9,740 nt of DNA, taken from positions 1 through 9,740 of the forward strand of contig JAHDDA010000075.1 in NCBI GenBank assembly GCA_020629595.1, written 5' to 3'. The notes below the pieces were generated by a model that searched no databases, was not told the origin of the DNA, and worked only from the letters and a program-made list of their open reading frames with translations. The translations under genes were made by a program, and so were the position numbers. The DNA is from Chitinophagales bacterium. Lineage in GTDB: Bacteria; Bacteroidota; Bacteroidia; Chitinophagales; UBA2359. Every line of letters starts with the position of its first letter. Position 1 is the first letter of the stretch. Positions 1-5,653 of this stretch are shown in pieces.

Positions 1-20
1 GAAAAATAGGCATTCATAAA

Positions 21-818
21 ATGTGTCGAATAATTTTGTTCAGGTACTTAAATCACTTTTCAACTAAAAACAAAAAATTGCGATATTTTTTACAAATAGC
101 CTATAATGGAACAAATTATCATGGTTGGCAAATACAACCCAATGCCGATAGTGTGCAGGAACGTATTAATTTTGTTTTAAGTAATTTATTACGAGATGAA
201 ATAATGTGTACAGGTTGTGGTAGAACCGATGCAGGTGTTCATGCTAGTAAATTTTATCTTCATTTCGATACCACAAGACCGTTAATTAATGATATGGTTT
301 TTAGAATGAATCGCTTTTTACCAAAAGATATTGCTATTCAAAAAATTATTACTGTTGAACCAAATCAACACAGTCGTTTCGATGCAAATTACAGAGCCTA
401 CGATTATTTTATTCACTTTAATAAAAGTCCATTTAAAGAAAATTTATCATATTATTACGAGTATGGTAAGAAATTAAACTTTGAAATAATGCAAGAAGCC
501 TTCAATTTTTTAAAATCAGTAGAAGATTTTGCTACTTTTCAGAAAAAAAATGAAAGCAAAACAAGCCTTTGTCAAATTTTTAAAACAGAATTATTCATTA
601 ATGAAGTAAACCAATCTATGCAAATTCACATTGCAGCCAATAGGTTTTTACGTGGTATGATTAGACTTATAGTTGGTTCATTATTGGTACTTGGCGAGGG
701 TAAATTAGATATATCTACTTATCAAAAATTAGTTTTAGCACAAAAAACTTTACCATACAATCGTTCAGCACCTGCTTGTGGATTGTACCTTTCTGATGTG
801 CGTTATCCATTTTTATAA
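21..818 (+). CDS. truA: tRNA pseudouridine synthase A
   Basis: Converts uridines 38-40 in the anticodon stem-loop of many tRNAs to pseudouridine; cytoplasmic. Seen in the sequence: the TruA signature GRTDAGVHA at residues 67-75 with the catalytic Asp at 70, the N-terminal AYNGTNYHGWQIQPN block at 27-41, and the C-terminal FLRGMIR block at 209-215 that helps form the active-site fold. The length of about 250 residues is normal for the family. Start choice: the ATG at 21 gives a 19-residue Lys-rich extension, whereas relatives in Bacteroidota usually begin close to the RYFLQIAYNG block. A TTG at 78 would give exactly that shorter form, so 78 is a serious alternative start. It converges on the haem-binding gene, with a 6-bp overlap at the stops. 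No promoter can be judged because only 20 bp precede it. The family call is secure; the start is not. Confidence 0.96.
   Translation: MCRIILFRYLNHFSTKNKKLRYFLQIAYNGTNYHGWQIQPNADSVQERINFVLSNLLRDEIMCTGCGRTDAGVHASKFYLHFDTTRPLINDMVFRMNRFLPKDIAIQKIITVEPNQHSRFDANYRAYDYFIHFNKSPFKENLSYYYEYGKKLNFEIMQEAFNFLKSVEDFATFQKKNESKTSLCQIFKTELFINEVNQSMQIHIAANRFLRGMIRLIVGSLLVLGEGKLDISTYQKLVLAQKTLPYNRSAPACGLYLSDVRYPFL
813..818. other. shared palindromic stop codons of convergent genes
   Basis: The hexamer TTATAA contains the TAA stop of truA (816-818) and, on the other strand, the TAA stop of the haem-binding gene (813-815). The two coding regions therefore meet tail to tail with no spacer, and no intrinsic terminator fits between them. 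Confidence 0.9.
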
Positions 819-1274
819 TTCGTTTGAGAGCTTTTTAAACCATTTAATAAGAGCTTTTTTATCTAATTCTTCCATTTTAGCTTGCGGATGCATAAAAACA
901 TAAGTTTTCATTGGCATCCAGTTAGTTTCAATAGCATCAATAGAAGCCTCTAACTTCTGAATTTTCTTATTTTTTTCTAAATCTGCCCATTCAGAAAAAT
1001 TTAAGGTCTTTCTTCCATTTTTTATATGTCCACCAATCCATCTTGAAAACGGAAAAACAGAAGTGTACCAAGGATATTTTGTTTCATTTGAATGGCAATC
1101 ATAACAAGCACTTTTAAGATGAAAAGCCAATTCTTCAGAATGTTTAGTTACATTTATAAAGTCTTTTGTGGCATCTGTGGTTGGAGTTTTCTTATCAATT
1201 GGAAAAAATTGACCAATTATCAAAAAAGCAATAAATGCTGTTAAAATATACTTTTTTGTAAAATATTTTTTCAT
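813..1274 (-). CDS. haem-binding domain (cytochrome c-like) membrane-anchored protein
   Basis: Small protein of 153 residues with an uncleaved signal or single membrane helix at about residues 9-26, so the rest should face the periplasm. Seen: one CxxCH haem c attachment site, CYDCH at 57-61, followed by a conserved-looking SNETKYPWY block at 62-70, a SRWIGGHI stretch at 77-84, and NWMPMKTYVFMHPQAKM at 118-134. This layout matches the Haem_bd family (Pfam PF14376) common in Bacteroidota. One of the Met or His residues in the last block may supply the distal haem ligand; that is inference. The family is thought to take part in electron transfer or haem sensing, but no substrate is established that I can name. 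It has no obvious operon partner: it converges on truA and diverges from the MORN lipoprotein gene. Family confidence is high; the physiological role is unknown. Confidence 0.88.
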   Translation of the reverse strand: MKKYFTKKYILTAFIAFLIIGQFFPIDKKTPTTDATKDFINVTKHSEELAFHLKSACYDCHSNETKYPWYTSVFPFSRWIGGHIKNGRKTLNFSEWADLEKNKKIQKLEASIDAIETNWMPMKTYVFMHPQAKMEELDKKALIKWFKKLSNEL

Positions 1275-1282
1275 ATCAATAG

Positions 1283-1290
1283 CAAATATA
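1283..1290 (-). promoter_or_regulatory. possible -7 box for the haem-binding gene
   Basis: Read on the minus strand, the site is TATATTTG, a full match to the Bacteroidota -7 consensus TAnnTTTG, lying 8 bp before the ATG of the haem-binding gene. No CAA or CAAA (the -33 box on the plus strand) lies at the usual distance. If used, transcription would begin almost at the start codon, giving a very short leader or none. This rests on one motif in AT-rich DNA. Confidence 0.3.
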
Positions 1291-1430
1291 GTGTAAGAGT
1301 CAAATCTTATAAGAAGGAAAATATTAATAAGCGTTCTTTTATATGTGGTATTTTTTTTGATAGATAGAAACCAAACATATAATTGAAGTCCTAACTTTTG
1401 TAAAATTATCTTTTAGCTTCTGAATTTATT

Positions 1431-1463
1431 TTTGAAGTTTAAATTTTATAACATATATTTTTG
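1431..1463 (+). promoter_or_regulatory. Bacteroidota-type promoter before the MORN lipoprotein gene
   Basis: A TTTG at 1431-1434 (-33 type) is followed after 21 bp by TATTTTTG at 1456-1463, a match to the -7 consensus TAnnTTTG. The ATG of the lipoprotein gene is 17 bp beyond the -7 box, so the leader would be about 10 nt. Since ilvC starts 5 bp after this gene ends, the same promoter may drive ilvC and possibly ilvA. The motif match is seen; use as a promoter is inferred. Confidence 0.55.
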
Positions 1464-1480
1464 CAATTAAAAAACTAAGA

Positions 1481-2854
1481 ATGTTAAATAAAATAATCAT
1501 ATTTACCTCATTTCTGTTCTTGATGTTTGCAACACAGTCTTGTACTAATAAAAAAGTATCTACTGCTGAGTTCAAAAAAACTAAAAATAAAAATCAATTT
1601 TCTGGTATTGTGTTTGAAAATTACAAAAGCGGTATCCAGAAGAAAGAACAAACATACGTCAATGGAAAGTTGAATGGTAAAGAAACAACCTGGTTTAATA
1701 GTGGAAATAAAAAAACAGAAACTATTTATGAAGGCGATAAAAAAAATGGTTTGTTCACTGAATGGTATATAAATGGACAAAAGAAATTAGAGGTACAATT
1801 TGAAGAAGGTAAAAAAAATGGTCAAGAAACCCAATGGTACGAAACAGGAGCAAAAAAATCTGAAGTAAATTATGTGGAAGGAAAAAGAGACGGCGTAAGA
1901 GAGTCGTGGTATGAAAATGGTGTAAAACAAGTAGAAGTTACTTTTGTGAATGACCTTAAAGAAGGAGAAAGAACTGAATTTCACGATAACAAAGAACTGA
2001 AGAGTAAAGAAACTTATGAAAATGGTATTTTAGTTGGCGAAAAGAAAATATATTTTGACAATGGAAATCTAAAACTTGAAGAATTTTATGTTGATGGAAA
2101 GTTAGATGGAGAAAAAAAAGAGTGGGCAGAAAACGGTACACTTATAATTGAAGAGTTTTATGAAGATGGATTACTAAACGGACCCAAAAGAACTTGGTTT
2201 GACAATGGGACACCTAAAACTAAAGTTAATTTCAAAAAAGGGGATAAAATAGGGAAACACGAAGCCTGGTTCGATGATGGCAGCCTAAAATTCTCTAAAA
2301 GCTTTGACGCTTTGGGTAAAAGAGACGGAGAAGTAAAAGAATGGTACGCAAATGGTCAGTTAAAGCTAGAAGCAACTTATAAAAATGGAGAGGTGTTGGG
2401 TACTTCAAAAGAGTGGTATGATGATGGAGCTAAAAAAAGCATAATCAGTATGGATGCTCAAATAAATGGAGTTGAAGAAATATTCTATAAAAATGGTGTA
2501 TCTAAAGAGAAAAAACAATACAAAAATGGTAAGAGAGATGGAGTTTCTACCGAGTGGTATTCTTCAGGTAGAAGAAAAAAGGAGGCTAACTTTGTAAATG
2601 GTTTAAGAGAAGGAGTAACTACTGAATGGTATGAAAATGGTAAAATAAAATCTGAAACAACATTTGAAAATGATAAGAGAGTAGGTAATCCTAAATTGTG
2701 GGATAAAAAAGGTATATTAATAAAGAAAAAATCCAACGACAAAAACAAAGGAAACAATACTAATAAGAACCAAAAAGGTAAAAACAATAACAACCAAAAG
2801 GGAAAGAAAAACAACAATCAAAAAGGAAAAAATAACAATCAAAAAAATAAATAA
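1481..2854 (+). CDS. lipoprotein with 15 MORN-variant repeats (YwqK-like)
   Basis: Encodes 457 residues. Seen: a signal peptide with hydrophobic residues 5-17 and a lipobox TQSC, placing the lipidated Cys at 21; a short Lys-rich linker at 22-45; fifteen consecutive repeats at 46-405 totalling exactly 360 residues, with a loose pattern WYxNGxxKxExxYxxGxxxG; a partial sixteenth repeat at 406-414; then a very basic Lys/Asn/Gln/Gly tail at 415-457. The repeats match the MORN_2 variant family (PF07661), often annotated as YwqK-family antitoxin. MORN-type repeats form extended beta-hairpin sheets, so an elongated rod anchored to a membrane is expected (inference). No Asp/Glu-rich surface-export tag follows Cys21, so a periplasmic location is more likely than surface display, but this is uncertain. 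It ends 5 bp before ilvC and may be co-transcribed. No partner toxin is visible. Its actual function is unknown. Confidence 0.88.
   Translation: MLNKIIIFTSFLFLMFATQSCTNKKVSTAEFKKTKNKNQFSGIVFENYKSGIQKKEQTYVNGKLNGKETTWFNSGNKKTETIYEGDKKNGLFTEWYINGQKKLEVQFEEGKKNGQETQWYETGAKKSEVNYVEGKRDGVRESWYENGVKQVEVTFVNDLKEGERTEFHDNKELKSKETYENGILVGEKKIYFDNGNLKLEEFYVDGKLDGEKKEWAENGTLIIEEFYEDGLLNGPKRTWFDNGTPKTKVNFKKGDKIGKHEAWFDDGSLKFSKSFDALGKRDGEVKEWYANGQLKLEATYKNGEVLGTSKEWYDDGAKKSIISMDAQINGVEEIFYKNGVSKEKKQYKNGKRDGVSTEWYSSGRRKKEANFVNGLREGVTTEWYENGKIKSETTFENDKRVGNPKLWDKKGILIKKKSNDKNKGNNTNKNQKGKNNNNQKGKKNNNQKGKNNNQKNK
1616..2695 (+). repeat. tandem 72-bp coding repeats (15 MORN-variant units)
   Basis: Fifteen units with a 24-codon period cover residues 46-405 of the lipoprotein. 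Thirteen are exactly 24 residues; one is 25 (unit 10, with the SFDALGKRDG insertion) and one is 23 (unit 12), so the total is an exact multiple of 24. Units 2-5 and 13-15 are closest to each other (EWYxNG...GxxxG), while units 6, 8 and 12 have diverged, losing the aromatic or Gly positions. The DNA copies differ a lot, so this is an old array rather than a fresh expansion. Confidence 0.85.
2768..2842 (+). repeat. short 21-24-bp repeats coding the basic tail
   Basis: Three successive units code for the octapeptide-like pattern NQKGKNNN, NQKGKKNN and NQKGKNN, followed by a partial NQKNK. The DNA is almost all A with scattered C and G and contains A runs of five to seven, so copy number could change by slippage. 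Confidence 0.75.
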
Positions 2855-2859
2855 TAGAA

Positions 2860-3906
2860 ATGGCAATCATTAATTTTGGAGGAGTAGAGGAAAACGTAGT
2901 TACTCGTGAAGAATTTCCATTAGAAAAAGCAAGAGAAACACTTAAAAACGAAACCATAGCCGTACTAGGCTATGGAGTACAAGGACCAGGGCAAGCACTG
3001 AATTTAAGAGATAATGGATTCAATGTAATTGTAGGACAACGAAAAGGCTCAAGTTCTTGGGACAAAGCAATAAATGACGGTTGGGTAGAAGGTGAAAATT
3101 TATTTCCTATTGCCGAAGCTGCACAAAAAGGAACAATCTTACAATACTTGCTTTCCGATGCAGGGCAAATTGCGGTATGGGATACGATTAAAGAAAACTT
3201 AAACCCAGGCGATGCACTTTATTTTTCGCATGGATTTGGTGTAACTTACAACGAAAGAACAGGCATAGTGCCACCAGAAAATGTAGATGTAATTCTAGTT
3301 GCACCTAAAGGTTCTGGAACTAGCCTTCGCCGTTTGTTTCAGACAGGAAAAGGTTTAAATTCAAGTTTTGCTATTCATCAAGATGCAACAGGCAAAGCAA
3401 AAGACAGAGTAGTAGCCTTAGGAATTGGTGTTGGTTCGGGATATTTATTTGAAACAACCTTTAAAAAGGAAGTATATTCAGATTTAACAGGAGAACGTGG
3501 AGTTTTAATGGGAGCATTAGCTGGAATGATGGAAGCTCAATACAATTTATTGCGTTCAAAGGGACACAGCCCATCAGAATCTTTCAACGAAACAGTAGAA
3601 GAATTAACAGAAAGTCTTATTCGCTTAGTAGCCGAAAACGGAATGGATTGGATGTATGCAAATTGTTCAACAACGGCTCAGCGTGGGGCTTTAGATTGGA
3701 AAAATAAATTTCGTGATGCAGTATCACCTGTTTTCGATGATTTATATGAAGAAGTTGCTTCAGGTCGTGAAGCTCAAAAATCAATAGATTCAAACAGCCA
3801 AGCCGATTATAGAGAAAAACTAGAAGAAGAATTACGTGAAATTCGTGAGTCTGAAATGTGGCAAGCAGGGCAAGCTGTTCGTAAACTTCGTCCAGATAAT
3901 AACTAA
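2860..3906 (+). CDS. ilvC: ketol-acid reductoisomerase (NADP+)
   Basis: Acetohydroxyacid isomeroreductase, the second shared step of valine, leucine and isoleucine synthesis: Mg-dependent alkyl migration plus NAD(P)H reduction of acetolactate or acetohydroxybutyrate. Seen: the Rossmann fingerprint GYGVQGPGQ at 37-45; the cofactor-selecting loop GQRKGSSSW at 59-67, where Arg61 and the serines suggest NADPH preference; catalytic His124 in YFSHGFG; metal ligands Asp208 and Glu212 in DLTGERG; the second acidic pair Glu244 and Glu248 in FNETVEEL; and the substrate serine in CSTTAQRG at 269-276. At 348 residues it matches the compact Bacteroidota form rather than the 491-residue E. coli form. The gene starts 5 bp after the MORN lipoprotein stop (which is TAA followed directly by TAG) and has no Shine-Dalgarno sequence, as usual in this phylum. 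ilvA follows 76 bp downstream. The ilvB, ilvN and ilvD genes, often linked, are not in this window. Confidence 0.97.
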   Translation: MAIINFGGVEENVVTREEFPLEKARETLKNETIAVLGYGVQGPGQALNLRDNGFNVIVGQRKGSSSWDKAINDGWVEGENLFPIAEAAQKGTILQYLLSDAGQIAVWDTIKENLNPGDALYFSHGFGVTYNERTGIVPPENVDVILVAPKGSGTSLRRLFQTGKGLNSSFAIHQDATGKAKDRVVALGIGVGSGYLFETTFKKEVYSDLTGERGVLMGALAGMMEAQYNLLRSKGHSPSESFNETVEELTESLIRLVAENGMDWMYANCSTTAQRGALDWKNKFRDAVSPVFDDLYEEVASGREAQKSIDSNSQADYREKLEEELREIRESEMWQAGQAVRKLRPDNN

Positions 3907-3908
3907 AA

Positions 3909-3986
3909 ACATCTAACATCTGTCATCTATCATCTATCGGAAAAATGATGGTAGATGATAGATGATAACTGATAGATGAATAATGA
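3909..3986. repeat. inverted array of 7-bp tandem repeats
   Basis: On the left, four heptamers run head to tail at 3909-3936: ACATCTA, ACATCTG, TCATCTA, TCATCTA. After a short spacer, five heptamers in the opposite orientation run at 3952-3986: TAGATGA, TAGATGA, TAACTGA, TAGATGA, ATAATGA. TCATCTA and TAGATGA are reverse complements, so the element is two tandem arrays facing each other. It fills nearly the whole ilvC-ilvA gap, and the last unit contains the ilvA ATG. The phase and inversion are read directly; the origin and role are unknown. Confidence 0.85.
3921..3967 (+). promoter_or_regulatory. 18-bp RNA hairpin between ilvC and ilvA
   Basis: Positions 3921-3938 pair with 3950-3967 without any mismatch in RNA (16 Watson-Crick pairs plus G-U pairs at 3922/3966 and 3937/3951), closing an 11-nt loop at 3939-3949. 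No T run follows, so it is not a classical intrinsic terminator. It could protect the ilvC 3' end, mark a processing site, or limit ilvA translation, since the stem ends 15 nt before the ilvA ATG. Pairing is seen; function is inferred. Confidence 0.7.
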
Positions 3987-5233
3987 TAGACGTAAAAGAA
4001 ATTCAAGCCGCCTGGCGATTATTAAAACCAATTGTTAAGCGAACTCCCCTAGAACTTAGCGAAAGGCTTTCTGAAAAGTTCAATGCAAATATTTATCTTA
4101 AAAGAGAAGACTTACAAATTGTACGATCCTACAAACTTCGTGGAGCATACAACAAAATGTCTAGTCTCAATTCCGAACAGTTAGAAAAAGGCGTAATTTG
4201 TTCTAGTGCAGGAAACCACGCACAAGGATTTGCTTTTGCCTGCAAAGCATTAAAAACGCAAGGCATTGTATATATGCCAGCAACCACTACGCAACAAAAA
4301 ATTTCAAGAGTAAAAACACTTGGTAAAGAATTTATAGAAGTTCGCCTTGAAGGCGATACTTATGACGATGCCTTTGAAGCTGCTATGAAAATTGCAAATA
4401 CTCAAAATAAAACATTCATCCCGCCTTTCGATGATGAAAAAGTAATTGCAGGACAAGGAACTGTAGGTTTTGAAATACTAAAAGATGCACCCGATTTTCA
4501 AGAATTTGATTACTTAATATTACCTGTTGGCGGAGGTGGTTTATCGGCTGGAGTAGGTAGTTTTTTCAAGCAAAAAAGCCCACAAACTAAAATTATTGGT
4601 ATTGAGCCAGCAGGTGCACCTGCTATGCACCAATCTTTTAAAGAAAACAAAATAATAACGCTTGAAAAAATAAGTAAATTTGTTGATGGAGCTGCTGTTA
4701 AAAAAGTAGGTACTTTAAATTTTGAAATATGTAAAGAAGTACTCGAATCTCAAATTCTTTTAGTAGAAGAAGGACAAGTATGTAGCACTATTCTGGAATT
4801 GTATAACGAAGATGCCATAGTTGCCGAACCCGCGGGCGTATTATCTATTGCCGCCTTAGAACAAATAAAAGAGCAAATAAAAGGAAAAAACGTATGTTGT
4901 ATTCTAAGTGGAGGCAATAACGACATTACCCGAATGGCTGAAATAAAAGAACGTTCTATGTTGTTTGAGCAATTGAAACACTATTTTATTATTCGTTTGC
5001 CACAACGTGCAGGTGCTTTACGTGAATTTTTAACCGATGTACTTGGACCAAATGATGATATTTGCTTTTTTGAATATACTAAAAAAAATAGCCGTAATAG
5101 TGGACCAATTGTATTAGGAATTGAACTTAAAAATAAAGAAGACTATCCAGGTTTATTAAAAAGAATGGAAGAAAAAGGGGTAAACTATCAAACAATTAAT
5201 AATAATGAAGACTTAAGAGCATTTTTAGTATAA
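3983..5233 (+). CDS. ilvA: threonine ammonia-lyase (biosynthetic threonine dehydratase)
   Basis: PLP enzyme that deaminates threonine to 2-oxobutanoate, the committed step to isoleucine; its product enters the pathway completed by IlvC and others. Seen: PLP lysine Lys51 in RSYKLRGAY, the SSAGNHAQG substrate loop at 74-82, and the glycine-rich phosphate loop PVGGGGLSAG at 181-190. From about residue 333 to the end (HYFIIRLPQRAGALREFL onward) there is one ACT-like regulatory domain, the usual seat of isoleucine feedback control. The 416 residues fit the short, one-ACT-domain type known from Bacillus and Corynebacterium (TIGR02079-like) rather than the roughly 510-residue E. coli form. The start at 3983 is the only ATG that gives the family N-terminus, and it lies inside the heptamer repeat array. 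No Shine-Dalgarno sequence is visible. Probably co-transcribed with ilvC. Confidence 0.96.
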   Translation: MIDVKEIQAAWRLLKPIVKRTPLELSERLSEKFNANIYLKREDLQIVRSYKLRGAYNKMSSLNSEQLEKGVICSSAGNHAQGFAFACKALKTQGIVYMPATTTQQKISRVKTLGKEFIEVRLEGDTYDDAFEAAMKIANTQNKTFIPPFDDEKVIAGQGTVGFEILKDAPDFQEFDYLILPVGGGGLSAGVGSFFKQKSPQTKIIGIEPAGAPAMHQSFKENKIITLEKISKFVDGAAVKKVGTLNFEICKEVLESQILLVEEGQVCSTILELYNEDAIVAEPAGVLSIAALEQIKEQIKGKNVCCILSGGNNDITRMAEIKERSMLFEQLKHYFIIRLPQRAGALREFLTDVLGPNDDICFFEYTKKNSRNSGPIVLGIELKNKEDYPGLLKRMEEKGVNYQTINNNEDLRAFLV

Positions 5234-5292
5234 ATTAAACACCCGCTTCAATAAAATGTCTATTACTACGTTAATAAATTAAACGTTTTCCT

Positions 5293-5433
5293 ATGAAAAA
5301 GAATTTGTTTCAAAGTTTCAAAATAGCCATTATTGCATTAACGCTTGTATCAATTACAACTTCAAGCTGTGCTGCCTTAAAAAAAGACTGTGATTGCCCA
5401 AAGTTCAGCAAAAAAAAGCCTAAAAATTTATAA
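5293..5433 (+). CDS. small lipoprotein, 46 residues
   Basis: Short ORF found by reading the 420-bp gap before aspS. Seen: an N-terminus MKKNLF, a hydrophobic core IAIIALTLVSI at 11-21, and a lipobox TSSC placing the lipidated Cys at 26, then a mature peptide of only 21 residues containing a DCDCP motif (Cys33 and Cys35) and a Lys-rich end (six lysines among the last ten residues). The charged start, hydrophobic core and lipobox in order are unlikely to arise by chance, which supports a real gene despite its size. Function is unknown. The close Cys pair could bind metal or form a disulfide, and the basic end could contact membrane phospholipid or cell wall; both ideas are guesses. It lies 59 bp after ilvA with no terminator seen between, so read-through from the ilv genes is possible. 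Confidence 0.7.
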   Translation: MKKNLFQSFKIAIIALTLVSITTSSCAALKKDCDCPKFSKKKPKNL

Positions 5434-5653
5434 GCCACCCATAAATTTTCATACAAGTAAATGGTTTCAATTACCATTCTGCTAATATATAATAACATTA
5501 CTACCTTATTTCAAGGTACAATTATTGCTACAATTTTATAGGCGTTGATTGTAGGAAAATACTACTTTTGTACTCCGAAACAATAGAGCTAGAAATTTTT
5601 TTACGAAATAGTTTTAAAATTCAGCAACTTATAATCTTTAAATCTTATTTAAA
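5434..5653. other. intergenic region before aspS
   Basis: This 220-bp AT-rich stretch holds no ORF with coding features. It contains two weak 6-bp hairpins (5460-5478 and 5502-5518), neither followed by a T run, and one promoter-like -7 box at 5563-5570. I see no riboswitch or T-box feature in the roughly 75-nt leader that would precede aspS. Confidence 0.6.
5545..5570 (+). promoter_or_regulatory. candidate promoter of aspS
   Basis: TACTTTTG at 5563-5570 matches the Bacteroidota -7 consensus TAnnTTTG. The nearest TTG (5545-5547) is only 15 bp upstream, shorter than the usual spacing of about 19-21, so the -33 part is doubtful. If used, the leader of aspS would be about 75-80 nt. Confidence 0.4.

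Noticed and set aside
1351..1358. Run of eight T as a terminator
   Set aside because: No stable inverted repeat precedes it on either strand.
1481..2854. Antitoxin of a YwqK-type toxin-antitoxin pair
   Set aside because: The family name suggests it, but no toxin-like gene is adjacent; neighbours are a haem-binding protein and ilvC, and the lipoprotein signal suggests an envelope role.
1508..2957. Minus-strand ORFs across the MORN gene and ilvC start
   Set aside because: They are Phe/Leu/Ser-rich reversals of the Lys/Glu-rich coding repeats with no domain or start context; typical antisense shadows.
3909..3986. CRISPR-like array
   Set aside because: Units are 7 bp with no spacers between them and the two halves face each other; no cas genes are nearby.
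5310..5498. 62-codon minus-strand ORF before aspS
   Set aside because: It overlaps the better supported lipoprotein ORF on the other strand and shows no signal, domain or start context.
5502..5518. Hairpin TACCTT/AAGGTA as a terminator
   Set aside because: Only 6 bp with no T run after it; likely chance in AT-rich DNA.
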